64,000 nucleotides of DNA from Stramonita haemastoma (lineage: Eukaryota > Mollusca > Gastropoda > Neogastropoda > Muricidae): NCBI GenBank assembly GCA_030674155.1, contig CM060334.1, positions 32,869,231-32,933,230 on the forward strand, written 5' to 3'. The notes beneath the pieces were generated by a model. The model worked only from the letters and a program-made list of their open reading frames with translations. It did not search any database and was not told the DNA's origin. Of the stretch, positions 35,421-49,468 are shown one piece after another (the stretch's first letter is position 1; each line of letters starts with the position of its first letter). Position numbers and translations under genes: made by a program.

Positions 35421-36574
35421 AAACCCAAGAAGAAATGTCTTTGTTACAACTTGATAACTGGTTACACTTTGCTCATAAAACCAGCATGCACAGGCTAACA
35501 CATCATAACAACCTTCAACATTCACAAAATTCAACGCATGTCTATTTGTCAGCATTCGCAAATTCAAAACTGTACATAGCTAGAGCATCATCATCTTTAG
35601 ACATCACAGAGGATCATTTCAAGCTTCCCCACAAGGCATGTAGAAACAGAATACTCAGAGAAAACCATGATGAATTTCATGTGTTCTCCTGGTACTAGGA
35701 GAAAGAAATCAGTTTTGAGGATGCAGGTAGGTTGACAAAACAAAGGCGAGGAACAGAAGGATCAAGAGACAAGGCAGGTTTGTGTACACAGGACGTTGAT
35801 TGTTCCCAAGACTTCTCACAGATATTCCATGGTATCACACTTCACAAGACACACACTTGCAGTGGTTTTCTGCTTAAGAACTTAAGAAAAAAAAGAATTC
35901 CTTCCCTCATCTTAGTCCTATCCTAGAACAGAGCAGACATAAAAAACAATAATCAATATCTGACAGACATTACTTGGATCAATTTAGGCAGGAGACAGAC
36001 CTGAAAGACATAGGTTCACATGTAAGCAGCTCCCACCACTGCACTTGAACAACAAAAACTGGGGATACTGAAGGGTGACCTTTTGTTATCCCCAAGTCAG
36101 AATGAGGAAAGATAAACTTTTCTCTTCATAAACAACAAACAACAGACCTTCAGCAGGCCATGGTCTTTTTCTCTCATCCTCTAGGCCATGAAAGGTGGTC
36201 TGGGTGCTAGTTTTACAGATGAGATGATAAATCAATGCCCCATGGACAACATGCCTACGACATACTAAAAGTACATACAGGAACAACAGATAGAAAATTG
36301 TCCCAAATTTTGAAGAAAAATATCTCTCTGTTGGGTAAACAACTATACACAGTGATGGAAGGAGGGAAAAGAAAGGTGGTGTACTTTGGCAACATGCTAT
36401 CCTGAGGACAGCAGACCAAACTTCATGCTGAGAAATCTGCCATAACTATACATATCATACAACAGAAAGGGGGTGGGATTACTTTATGGCTAAGAGCTTT
36501 GTGCTTGTGATATGACAACCCCACATTGAGCCACCACCAAGATGCCAATTCAAGGGGATTTATGTAAGTACTGA

Positions 36575-36865
36575 CTCCATTCACAATAAGTCTTTTGGAT
36601 GAGACTACAAACCATGGCCCTGTGTGCGAGTGCATGCAGAACATCTTGTGCACACATAAAAACTCACTCTGCCTTTCCAAAAAGTAGAGCATTTGTACCA
36701 GTAAGAGCGGATGATAATAAATTTTTTTTTCCAAAAAACGCATGCTCACTTGTGTTTTGTTAAGTCATCATCTCTAAAGTCTGAATGCCACTGCCTTCAC
36801 GGTGGGCAAAAACAGCCGCAAACACACAAAACTCTCACCATTGCTAAACTCAGGAGCTTCAGGTA
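36575..36865 (+). mobile_element. SINE with modules A and B
   Basis: Contains tcttttggatgagactacaaacc, gcagaacatcttgtgcacac, ttccaaaaagtagagcattt (A), then aaagtctgaatgccactgcc, ggtgggcaaaaacagccgc and ctcaccattgctaaactcagg (B). Confidence 0.7.
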
Positions 36866-36869
36866 AGGA

Positions 36870-39320
36870 ACAAAAAAGGAGAAAAAAAAACCCAACAGGA
36901 AAAATGGGTGTTTGGCGCTGCACTGAGATCAGATGGTCTTCCGATAGACAACAGCCAAAAGTCTACACAGAGAAATCTGCTGTGATGAAGAAATTTCAAC
37001 ACAATCTATATCCGATAACGACGTCCTCCTCCTCATCATCACAAGTACAAAGATCCAGCACGTTACTGGCTCTAAGGAAGACCTCTACTGTGTCTGTCAA
37101 GTTCTAACATTTCTAAAAGCATTATCTGATTAACACATTGTTATGTCTAGGGAGTCATCTTCTCAATCAGTACGACAATACTTCTGAAATTTGGGATTTC
37201 AACCATTCACTATACATCTGAAGCAACGATGTGAAGACCTAGAGATGGTACAGGTATCTGTTTTCTTTACTATTGTACAAGAACATGAACAGATCCATGC
37301 GTAAACAGGCTGGAACAAGCCATTTGCAGTCACTTATGAAAATTCATGCTACACCTGGTTTGACCATCCCACGATCTGTATCCACTGAAAATTCAACAAT
37401 AAAACCAAGGGTATCTTCATTGCTGATTTGTACAATGTGGAACATCAAACTTTTTGAGAAAAGAAAAAAATGATGGATCTTTAAAGGCAATCAGATGATG
37501 TATTTTTTTCCTTCTAAGCAACAATTTTTCATTTATACACTTTAAAAAACAAAACTAAACATTCAAAGAACACTCCTCATGTTTTTTCCACAAGCGTTTA
37601 AGAATGGACAGCAATGACACACTCACAAAGCAGATTCCTTTCCATATGAAACAATGGTGATAATAAAAAGCCATAGATGTGTTTATACAAATTGCAAAAC
37701 AGTTCAAACATCAACTGATTCTGAACACAACAGTAAAAGTAATGGCAAAATCAACAACAAAAGTCATCTGATGCTCAAACTCTCAAAGAAGACTTGGTGG
37801 AGAGGAATCTTCCTTTTTTTGGTACTGTTTCTTCTTTTTTTGCATTGCTTTTTCCAAAACAGTCATTGAAAAAAAAAAGTGGCAACCTTAATCCACCCCT
37901 TCTTACAAGGCGTAGGGGCCACAGACACTGAGGGATGAAGTCAAGCCAGGTGCGAAATGAGGGTTAGTACATGGTCAGATCATGATGCTGATGAAACAAG
38001 GTCACTTACCTACTGCACAGGAAAAAAGCCCCAGCCTGGTATGAGGGGGGGGATGATTGATTGCTGCTGGCCACAACTGTGTTAATGAGGCATTCTGTCA
38101 CTCATGAGATGGTCTTTTTTTCTCTATTTTCTTGTCCCTAGAAACTTATCCACATCCCGTTTAAAAGCAGTCTTCTCTGAGAAATGGGCAGAACCAAGGA
38201 GGGCGAGTTCATCATTCCTCGACCCGAGTTTCATCCCACTCCTGTTAAGTTTTCTTCAATGTCTGTTCTCCTACTAACATGAATGTTTGTTCTTTGTGTA
38301 TGTCAATGGATCAGGTTACACTATTGAACTCTGAACACGCAGACACCACTACCACTATGGTAGTTTTCACAAGCTTTCATCCCCATTTCTGAGACTTTTC
38401 ATCCGCTTAAATTAAAACAACCGACAAAAGAGACAGTTTTGCTTACTAGCTTCTGAATAGCTTTCATAATCTCAATTTCAGTTAAAATAACTGAAAAACA
38501 CACACAACCTACTCTAGATACCCCAAAAGACTGAGAGAAATGATTGCTAGTGACAGTGGTGTAAATTTTACAGGAGGCTAGCTATTTTTGTAGGGTGGGT
38601 GGAAGGCTTGCTTGGTTGTAATTCAAACTGGCTGATTGATGTCATATCATTTCAATGATTTATGAACAAAATGCCAGTCACTGTGAGTGGTTAGTGGCCC
38701 ACATACGGAGTGATTGAGATAATTTTGTTCTCTCATAATCCATTTTTATGTACTGGTGTCACCTGCAATGAAATACGCCCTCTTTGCAGCCAGCATATGT
38801 GCAGACTCCAGTTTTCGTCCAGTCCTCTAGGTGAGACTTTAAGCTGGGGCTCTATGCATGAACAACCTTGCATGTGCCTTATGTCCTCTTCTTCCTTGTG
38901 TTTCAGTACGAATGGATGAAATGAAATAAAAAGAAAACATGTGCAATGGTGTTGTCTTTGAACATGATACTCACAGATGGAATGCAACTATCTTAAGGAT
39001 GGAGTCAAAAATGTTGTGATGTAAAAAAACATTATCAATAGTGAGCTTCAAAGCTCAAGTTCAGAATCCAAAGACAAAGAAGAAGAAAGGAAAGTCATAT
39101 TCACATTGTATTTAGCATAAGAAAACAGTAGGTCAACAAATCTGACATAAAAACCCCAGGTTACAGAAAACAGATGTTTATTGCCACGTGTGCATGAGTC
39201 ACAAGGAATAATACACAATGGTTTATATTATCAAACATAACACACACTCTGGTCAACACATTTGTGTGAGAAACTGAGGAAATTCTTCTAACAAGATAGC
39301 ATCACTCCAGTTTCAGCTTC
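36870..39320. other. Convertase intron, nothing recognised
   Basis: AT-rich. A decayed module-B-like phrase occurs near 38960-39060. No exon with splice signals and a family match was found. Confidence 0.4.
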
Positions 39321-39324
39321 AAAA

Positions 39325-39626
39325 CCCTTCAATGCATATAAGTCATCAGCTGACGTCCCATATGAAGTGCTTCCCCAGTGCCACAGGGTTGTCCCATTGA
39401 TGTCCTACTCTTTTCCCAATTTTGAATGCCAGAATAGGTTCTTTGCAATCAAACTAAAATTGAAAAAGCAGTCCAAATTCTGAGTCCTTGCTCATTTTCA
39501 TTTAAAAAATCAGAATCTTTCTAGGCTAAATCTCTTATAGTTTTCAAGCAGAGTTAAAAAAAATATTGTGGTGCTAAAATCAATGGCACTGGGGAAACGC
39601 TGCACATTTCTCTAGCACTGAAAGGG
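39325..39626. mobile_element. Decayed TTAA MITE (possible)
   Basis: The right end is GCACTGAAAGGG|TTAA and the left end is CCCTTCAATGC, an imperfect inverted match. A second inverted pair, cttccccagtgcca / tggcactggggaaa, lies inside. The left TTAA is not intact. Confidence 0.4.
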
Positions 39627-40633
39627 TTAAATAACTTGATGAAACACTGCAGTCTGTGTGGTGACCAGCAGATTAAGGACAAGCATAAGTTCTCTCCTTT
39701 GCAACCTCCCAAATACAAATTATGAGCACACCTTCAAGTTCTTAAAATCTGCTTGCATATATGTGCATGCTGAAAAAGAAGTACTCACATTAAAGATCCA
39801 GTAATTTTGATGACACTGTTTAGTGACCTACAAAAACACTACTGCCCAGAATGCATCTTGGCTTCACTAGTGCACTGGGATTAACACTTGGTGGATCATT
39901 AACAGGATGATTTATTTTGCAGACAGGTGGTAATGTACATACAACTTTTTAAAAATTAAATTAAACATTGGTTGAAGCTCCCTTGAGACAAAAATGCACT
40001 ATACTGAACCAGAACATGTCAGCACATATGGAATATTCATTCTGTATGTTCGTTTCATTTCATGTTGTTTATAGCTCTCAGATCTGTATGTTACGACACA
40101 TAAGATCAATCATTGGTTACAGAAACAGTTTTGGAGGTAAAGATGACAGTGAAGAATGTCTGAAATTAGTTTAGAAGATGCTTGTCTGCAACGCAACCCA
40201 GTGTGATGGTCAAGCTGTGGGTTCCTGTCATTACAGAGAGATACACAAGCGTGCATACAGTGTACAAAAAATTCATGTTGCTTTTGTTTGATCCCCACCC
40301 CCCTTAAAAAAAAAAAAGAACTTTCTTGTTCCTTACAAACTAATGTCAAAACACACACACACGCACACACACACTGAATTTTTCTAACAAATGATATAAA
40401 AGAATAATGTTACATGTTTATGCTTCAATTAAACAATGCCAAAGATAAAAAAAGTAATAAATATAGCCCTGTACAGAGGTATGACAATGAGGTATTTCTT
40501 AAACCATAACAAACATTTAACACAAAAAATATTTGGGTATATATATATTATGTAATCAGTATAATCAACTACAACATAACAACTAGTGAACATAACAGTC
40601 AACAGTGTTATAGCTGCCTAAATGGCTCAGTTG

Positions 40634-40672
<39 letters not shown>
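40634..40672. repeat. Poly-A tract (~39 bp)
   Basis: Uninterrupted A run. It may be a decayed retroposon tail, but no body was recognised. Confidence 0.9.
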
Positions 40673-40674
<2 letters not shown>

Positions 40675-41309
40675 ACCCAACCAACTAATGAAAAACACCA
40701 AATAAACACTAAAAATAACCTGTCATAAGGTCACTTAATTAAGTAGCAGTGTGCAGGAAAGTGAACCAAGGTGGGCAGGACAAAATCATATTTCAGCACA
40801 AGATAAACATTTAACAAAATTAATGTGACAAAATTGCCATTGTCAACATTTTGGCAAAAAATTGTTGGCACATGTGACGAAACAGTCAATATAAAGAACA
40901 ACCACCAGCGGTTAAAATACACCAGGATTACAGTTAACATACATCGCAAAAGATCAAACGGGATTTCTATCATATATACATAAAAAAAGTTTTGATACAA
41001 TTGAAGAATACTGTTTACAAAGGGAGCATCTCTATTGACTTATATTTACATTTTACTGACTGTGGTTGAGTTGGCACAATGCTAAACTGCATCGTATTGT
41101 ATTGTGTTACATTGTCTTGTATCACTGCTTTCTCTTTGCATGCATTGTCACTGAAAAGAGACTATGTCATGTTAAACTACCCATCTTCTTTTCTGCTTGC
41201 AAGTCGCAATGAGTTTTGGTACAAACTTTGACAAAGGGCATCATCCTTCTTGCTGCCATTTCATAGAATTTTTTTTTTTTTTTTTAGAGTACTTTTAACA
41301 GGTCTTGCA

Positions 41310-43925
41310 CCTTATAAGCCAGTGTACACTGAGACACCCCAAAAAGCCAATTTACTATGAGACACCTTAACAAGCCAATTTATAGTGATACATCTAAAAA
41401 GCCAATTTACAGTAAAACACCTAACAAGCCAATTTACAGTGAGATACCTAAAAAGCCAATGTACACCAAGACACCCCAAAAGACAGTGTAGCATTAGACA
41501 GCCTGTCAGTCAGCAAATATATACTGAAACACCCTACAAGCTAAAATACACTATGACACCCTACAAGCTAAAATACACTATGACACCCTACCAGCTAAAA
41601 TACACAAAGACACCCTCCATCTAAAATACACTATGACACCCTACCAGCTAAAATACACTATAACACCCTACCAGCTAAAATACACTATAACACCCTACCA
41701 GCTAAAATACACTATAACACCCTACCAGCTAAAATACACTATAACACCCTACCAGCTAAAATACACTATGACACCCTACCAGCTAAAATACACTATAACA
41801 CCCTACCAGCTAAAATACACTATGACACCCTACCAGCTAAAATACACAAAGACACCCTCCATCTAAAATACACTATAACACCCTACCAGCTAAAATACAC
41901 TATAACACCCTACCAGCTAAAATACACTATAACACCCTACCAGCAAAAATACACTATAACACCCTACCAGCTAAAATACACTATGACACCCTACCAGCTA
42001 AAATACACTATGACACCCTCCATCTAAAATACACAGAGACACCCTACCAGCTAAAATACACTATAACACCCTACCATCTAAAATACACTATAACACCCTA
42101 CCAGCAAAAATACACTATAACACCCTACCAGCTAAAATACACTATGACACCCTACCAGCTAAAATACACAAAGACACCCTCCATCTAAAATACACTATAA
42201 CACCCTACCAGCTAAAATACACTATAACACCCTACCAGCTAAAATACACTATAACACCCTACCAGCTAAAATACACTATAACACCCTACCAGCTAAAATA
42301 CACTAAGACACCCTACCAGTTAAAATACACTATGACACCCTGCAAACTAAAATACACTATGACACCCTGCAAACTAAAATACACTGAGATACCCGATAAG
42401 CCAATGGATACTGAGATACTTGAAAAACCAATGTACATTGAAACACCCTTATAACCCAATGAAACCTGAAACACCCTATCAGCCAATGTACACTGAAACC
42501 TGAAACACCCTATAGCCAATGTACACTAAAACCTGAAACACCCTATCAGCCAATGTACACTGAAACCTGAAACACCCTATAGCCAATGTACACTGAAACA
42601 ATGAAACCTGAAACACCCAATGTACACTAAACCTGAAACACCCAATCAGCCAATGTACACTGAAACCTGAAACACCCTATCAGCCAATGTTTACTGAAAC
42701 AATGAAACCTGAAACACCCTATCAGCCAATGTACACTGAAACAATGAAACCTGAAACACCCAATCAGCCAATGTACATTGAAACAATGAAACCTGAAACA
42801 CCCTATCAGCCAACGTACACTGAAACCTGAAAACACCCTATTAGCCAATGTTTACTGAAACAATGAAACCTGAAACACCCTATCAGCCAATGTTTACTGA
42901 AACAATGAAACCTGAAACACCCAATGTACACTGAAACCAAAACACCCTATTAGCCAATGAACACTGAAACAATGAAACCTGAAACACCCAATCAGCCAAT
43001 GCACACTGAAGCAATGAAACCTGATAAACCCTATTAGCCTATGTACACTGAAAAACACCCTATCAGCCAATGTATACTGAAACTGAAACACCCTATCAGC
43101 CAATATATACTGAAACCTGAAACACCCTATCAGCCAATGTACACTGAAACACCCTAAAAGCCAATGGTGCACTGACACACCCTAAAAGCCAATGGTGCAC
43201 TGACACAACCTAAAAGCCAATGGTGCATTGACACACCCTAAAAGCCAATGGTGCACTGACACAACCTAAAAGCCAATGGTGCATTGACACAACCTAAAAG
43301 CCAATGGTGCATTGACACACCCTAAAAGCCAATGGTGCACTGACACACCCTAAAAGCCAATGGTGCACTGACACAACCTAAAAGCCAATGGTGCATGACA
43401 CACCCTAAAAGCCAATGGTGCATTGACACACCCTAAAAGCCAATGGTGCATTGACACACCCTAAAAGCCAATGGTGCACTGACACACCCTAAAAGCCAAT
43501 GGTGCATTGACACACCCTAAAAGCCAATGGTACATTGACACAACCTAAAAGCCAATGGTGCACGACACACCCTAAAAGCCAATGGTGCATTGACACACCC
43601 TAAAAGCCAATGGTGCATTGACACAACCCTAAAAGCCAATGGTGCACCGACACACCCTAAAAGCCAATGGTGCATTGACACACCCTAAAAGCCAATGGTG
43701 CATTGACACAACCTAAAAGCCAATGGTGCATTGACACAAAAACCATACCCTAAAAGCCAATGGTGCATTGACACAACCTAAAAGCCAATGGTGCATTGAC
43801 ACACCCTAAAAGCCAATGGTGCATTGACACAACCTAAAAGCCAATGGTGCATTGACACACCCTAAAAGCCAATGGTGCACTGACACACCCTAAAAGCCAA
43901 TGGTGCACTGCACACACCCTAAAAA
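41310..43925. repeat. 2.6-kb complex satellite with three homogenised sub-blocks
   Basis: Monomers of about 27-28 bp share a core like acaccctaNNagccaatgtacactga. Block 1 (about 41515-42390) is 27-bp 'ctaccagctaaaatacactataacacc' units. Block 2 (about 42390-43150) mixes 'cctatcagccaatgtacact' with inserted 'gaaacctgaaac'. Block 3 (about 43150-43925) is 28-bp 'cctaaaagccaatggtgcattgacacac' units. More divergent monomers at 41310-41515 link to block 1. The 27-bp period keeps frames open, so long repetitive ORFs here are artefacts. Confidence 0.97.
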
Positions 43926-44455
43926 GCACCAAGCCAATCCCACTGCTTATTACCAAATGCACAAGAATTGAAAACTTATCTGCAATAAACACAGGGTCAC
44001 CATACATCTCATTCTTCTATTCTTAACAAGTGCACGCACTTTCGTGGTATTTCCTAAAATCAAATGTGGAAACACTTCCAAAGCTCCTAGCAAATATCTC
44101 TGGCACATCACAATACAGCTATTGGAAACTTGGCAATTTCCCATTACTTCAACAACTAGAAAATGACCTCTTCAGATTTTTAAGATATTAGAACAGAACT
44201 TTTTTGTTTTGGTTGAAACATCCTAATGAAGGTTTGGCTGCTGAATGGTTTCAATCATAATTTGTTTTGAATCATTTTTGTACAAGACTTTTGATTTTTT
44301 TGGCAGTTGAAAAGTGGCAAGAGAGCTTTTGATCTAACTTAATCATTAGAGGCTTTTTTGTGTGTTTTTTAAATCGTTTTTTTAATCATTAGAGTTTATA
44401 TCTTGTGTGCTACCCATAAGAAGTGGCAGAGATATTAGCCCAGAACATAAAATTG
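43926..44455. other. Convertase intron, nothing recognised
   Basis: No supported feature between the satellite and the (CT)n tract at 44455-44520. Confidence 0.45.
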
Positions 44456-44483
44456 CTCTCTCTCTCTCTCGCCTCTCTCTCTC

Positions 44484-44522
<39 letters not shown>

Positions 44523-44660
44523 CCCCACTCCTCTACCCAAACATTCTGGTTCTGTTAAAAAAAAAATCCACAAAAAACCCACTTGAGACTGATGGTCACA
44601 CAGTTGACATCTTGTGTTCAAATGTACAGTGCTATCTACCACTTGTGCAAAGTAAATATT

Positions 44661-44721
<61 letters not shown>

Positions 44722-44725
44722 CATG
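44455..44725. repeat. (CT)n and (CA)n microsatellites
   Basis: Interrupted CT run at 44455-44520 and CA run at about 44665-44720. Confidence 0.93.
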
Positions 44726-45224
44726 CATGCATGTGCACACATACACACATTATTACTATAGCAGGGATGCAAGCAACATCAATAACCCACATTGTTTCAG
44801 TCCATCTGGGAAAGTTTGACAATATAACTTTTCAATTAAAAATCAACACAACAGTAATAGCATTAATTATCATGAAAAAAGTGGATAACAAACAAAACTT
44901 AATATGAAAAATAAAATCCACAAAAATTACTGGCTTCGAATAAGATTTTCCCTGAATATTTCTTTTGCTTGAGGTCTAACAATATGGGAGATCATGAAAT
45001 ATGAAACAAGTCATAAAATAACAACAATAAGATCAACAAGAAAGAAACAAACACACAGAGACACAAACAACTGTCTCCCTCTTCATACAGGCAAACAATG
45101 AAAATGAAATTATTTAAAAGGTGTATAACACAATCTGTGTGTGCATATATTTGATTATCTCATTCAAATGGCTTTAAAAAAAAATAATGATAACATCGAA
45201 TCCTTGTGACCGCCTGCAAGTTGT

Positions 45225-45500
45225 CTTGTAAATGTTATCCATTCCCACAGGCACGCAATGGCCTACTCTTCCAAAAGGTGGAATAGGTTTTAATGTGTGT
45301 GCAAGACTTTTCTGCGGGACCTAAGTTTATAGTCATAGCCACAGTGACAACAGGACTTCTGGGGGAGCGGAGTTGGCACTGATGTCAATTCCAAGGGAAC
45401 AAAACAATCCCCTTGGACGGGTGTCTTACAATAGACTTGAACCTGGACTGGCAGATTGCGAGGTCCATGCTCTCGCCATAAGGTTATCCTGTCCCCATGT
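45225..45500 (-). mobile_element. SINE family A copy (minus)
   Basis: cacgcaatggcctactcttccaaaaggtgg and gttttaatgtgtgtgcaagac, followed by gggggagcggagttggcactgatg, match the reversed family-A body. The tRNA head in reverse is degenerate. Confidence 0.7.
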
Positions 45501-46714
45501 GTATGGACATGCGCATGTACATTTATGTATGTGTGCATATATATGTCTGATACCTTTTTTCTGAATTTCATGAAAGCATCAATGACTCACACAGGCAATG
45601 CTCTTTTAACAAAATAATTGCAAACTCCTGTCTCATTTCCATCAAAACAACTCAACCATCAACATGCCATCTTAACAAAAAAAAATCACATGTTAACAGT
45701 GCCCAAAGGAAAGAGGTTATATAGCACAAGAACATATACACACTTTCGTTCATAGCACAGACAGAGAGGACAGAGGGAGACATGTTTTAATATCATATGA
45801 ACATGTATTAAAATACAGTTTAAAAGAGACTTTGTTCAGATGTGTTAATTTTGTTTTTAACATGAGTTTGTTATGGTTCCACTGTTACTGGTGGTATCTT
45901 CCTTTTAAGTATGTATAGATCTGCCTTCCACAATATATTAAAAGAAAGTCAGCATACACATTGATTTTATCATATGGTATTTTTGAACATTTTCTCCAAA
46001 CTTGGAGATATTACGTGTCCTTTTTCCCCCCATGCCGTATCAAGCCATTGAGCTCTTTTTTTCCCCAGAGAAAAAGAGAGACAGACTGACACCCCCCACC
46101 CCCGAAACATGCATGGTGTATTATGCAGTCTTTACATTCATTTTGTTACATATTCAGAAAGATGTATAGTATTTTCATGACGTAATTTAGATGGGTTAAA
46201 TGCTAAGGTTCTGAAGGAAGAATCAGTAGTCCCTTTTTCCTTCTCATTTCATACTTTACTTCCATGTCAGTCAAATGTTCAGAGTTGAAGACAGTGTTAC
46301 ACTGGATTAGCTTTTAGTGCAGAATGGGTGCAAAGGGTCAGTGGTTTGAACACAACCAGAACATTATGTGGTCATCAGGATAAAGACAGACTCAGAATGA
46401 CCGCAGTCAATGACATAATACCTGAATGAACAGGGAAACCGCCTTTGAAACCTGTGTGACCGATACATCTTTTTACCATTAACAAAATTCCTTTTCTTTT
46501 ACCCAAAAAAAAACCTCACAGAAAGTTTTTTTTTTTTTTTTTTACAGATATTAAAACAACTGTCACTTTCTTTAAAATATATGTATCAATTACATTATAC
46601 ATGTAAAGAAAACAATTTTCACTATTTTTTTGTGTGGAAAAAATATCATTAACAAAAAAAATATATTTCTAGACCCATTGTGTCAGTTTTGTTTTTAATT
46701 TCCCTTCAAACAGC

Positions 46715-46890
46715 AAGTGTCCCCGTGGCTTAGTGGTTAAATCAACGGACTGAAAAAAGACAGTTTAGCTGCAGCAGCTGAAGTCCCAAGAGAATGGGTT
46801 TCAGATCTGGGTCTAGTCAAATAAAGGAACATGTAGAAAGGCATCCAGAAGTCACAATCCAGATCAGCAGATAAACCTGGTTTCCTTTTT
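46715..46890 (+). mobile_element. tRNA-headed SINE fragment
   Basis: gtggcttagtggttaaatcaacggac (A-box region) and gggtttcagatctgggtc (weak B-box region) at tRNA-like spacing. The rest is not recognised. Confidence 0.45.
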
Positions 46891-46894
46891 TTTT

Positions 46895-48915
46895 CTTTGG
46901 AGGGGGGGGTCCTCAGCTAGAAACAACAATTTTTGTGGGGAGGGAAGAATGTCACAGATGAAAGATGTTACAAGGGGACTCCTAAGAAAAACTATCGAAC
47001 TCTTAGACGAGTGTCTTTCTTCTCCAAGGATCAGGGTTTTTGATGCTTAAAAGAAACTCCTGAAACATCTCAAACTCTTCCACCCCTTCATCCTCACCCA
47101 TCACCTAACAACAGTCTGTATTTCTGCATCCTACACACATACACAGCAGATAGATTATCTTTCTGACTGTGTCATTCATAGACGTCTTCACAAATTGCAA
47201 GAAATGATGGATTTTCCAGGATGCACACAGTGTACCCCTTTCATACAGCTAACAGAAATGAAGTCTTCACTAATAAAACAAACCAACCAAAAACCAAACA
47301 TAAAAAAGGTTATGAATCCACATTAAACCTAAACATAAACTGACATGACTGTCAATTAATAAGATAATACAAAATGAGCACAGATCGTACTCATGACAGC
47401 TAAAAGTATCTCATGAAGACTCAAACAAACAAGGAAAGGAAAAAACAAAACAAAAAAAATGATGTAAAAAAGTGACACCCTTTTCAAGAGGAAGAAACAA
47501 GACATCCTTCATTCAACATTATGCTCTCTTTTACATTTCTAAAACTATTTACTTCATACTGTATTATAAAGCTTTTTTTCTTTAAGAATTATTCAATTTC
47601 TTAAATGGTAACTTCACACAAACACACACACACACACACACACAAAACACACCTGCATAAATATACTGCATTAGCACTAATACACTTACATATACTTACA
47701 CTATACAGAGTATAAGCAACACCAATTTGCTACAACTAAGTCTAAAAACAGCATCAGTTTCAGACTCTCACTGCTAAACCCTTTTTATCCCTCTGCTTGA
47801 AAAACAACGACAAACACACAAACCCCATTCTCCAGTCCATACTACACATCAGGATCAAAACATGCATTAAAACGTAACAACGAAAACACACAGTTTAGTC
47901 TGCTAGTCACTGTTCAAAGTTCACTGAACAACTCTATGATGCAGAGAAAATATAAAAACAAAAACATCCCAGGTAAATACAGAAAAAAAATCTGGGTCCT
48001 GATCTGTGCAACATATAGCTCACTAAATTCTACAATGCTAGTGTTCAAAGTTCCCTCACACAGAAACTTCAAAAATAAAATTCTTCAATAATGCAAATGA
48101 TGAAGAAAAAAAGACGAAAACAAAAGCATTCTACACTTAACGGAAGCCCTTTCCAGCACTTCAAAATATTTCTGATGACTGTTTTGAAACATCCTGTCCA
48201 AAAGTACATTCATAATGGTAATTTACAAATATTTATGAGAACCCTAACAGTACAACACTTTTTAAGCTTCCTTCACATCATTTTATACACATTCTCTATA
48301 GAACCTTAAAAAACTTTTTTTTTATTGAGGCTATACACTGCTGCTGTTATAATGGTTATTTGGTCCCTTGGAAGCAGAATGAGAGAGCTGCTAAGTTCAT
48401 AAAAAGACTGCACTCTTATTAACCCAGTACCCTAACATAATTATGTGATGATCTTTTGGAAACATCTTTCTAGATCCCTAAAATACATCAGCAGTCCATA
48501 CAGCCTTCAGAGCGCTGCCTACAAGTGTATATTTTCTATCTTGTTTATGCAGTGGTGATGAAATGATGACTGTGCCCATCTAGTTTTGAGGACTGATCAG
48601 ATAGTAAACAAGCCATCAGAGCAGTGATATAAGCATTGTGATAAAGCAGTTTGAATATATAAACAAAAAATGACTAAGTTGAACAACTGTATAAGTCTGA
48701 CTCAAGTCTTCTTTTTTTAACCAATATCCACTAATTTAGACCAAAGAAAAAATTTTTTAAAGTCAAATGCACTAACAAAAACTACTCTGCATCAATAAAA
48801 ATTCAATTATTTTCTGAAAATTCACAGAACATGCAACAATGCTGAACACACAATTAAAAAGCACTGGTCATGATAATAATAATAATAATAATAAAAGCAG
48901 CACTGGTTATAATAA
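46895..48915. other. Convertase intron, nothing recognised
   Basis: AT-rich intron DNA with a short (CA)n near 47624 and no supported exon. Confidence 0.4.
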
Positions 48916-49385
48916 AGGCTCAGCTAATCCTCATAACACAGGGACACCCATCATATTGACATATATGAACCACTACAAGCACCAGCAGAGCAACGAGAGC
49001 GTGGAATGTGGAGAGAGAGAAGAGGGAGGGCAGGATACAAGACAGGAGCAACAGACCTATACAGATGCCATTGGAGGTCACGCCAGCACAGGTGAATGTG
49101 TGACCCGCTGGGGACGTTGTTGTTGAGACGTTCTGCTTCAGCGGATGTTTTTCCGTCCTGCTACAACCAGCGTCCATTCCTTCAGTTCACCTGTACAGGG
49201 AAATACAAGAAGAATGGTGAACAGTGGGTAAGAAAGTTAAAGGCATAAAGGAAGTCTCACAATTGAGTCATCTCTTTTTCAAACAGAATTTTGTTTACGA
49301 TATTCATTCTTTATAGGTTGTTCTGTTCATGTTGCTGTCATAGAGAAATGACATTTTGAACATAAAAACTCAGACACACAAAGTG

Positions 49386-49387
<2 letters not shown>

Positions 49388-49460
<73 letters not shown>
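49388..49460. repeat. (GT)n microsatellite
   Basis: GT run of about 73 bp. Confidence 0.95.

Positions 49461-49464
<4 letters not shown>

Positions 49465-49468
<4 letters not shown>

Noticed and set aside
41385..41866. Long plus-strand ORFs encoding 9-residue repeats (TPYQLKYT-like)
   Set aside because: They are satellite DNA whose 27-bp period keeps the frame open. There are no splice sites, no family resemblance, and frames are equally open elsewhere in the array.
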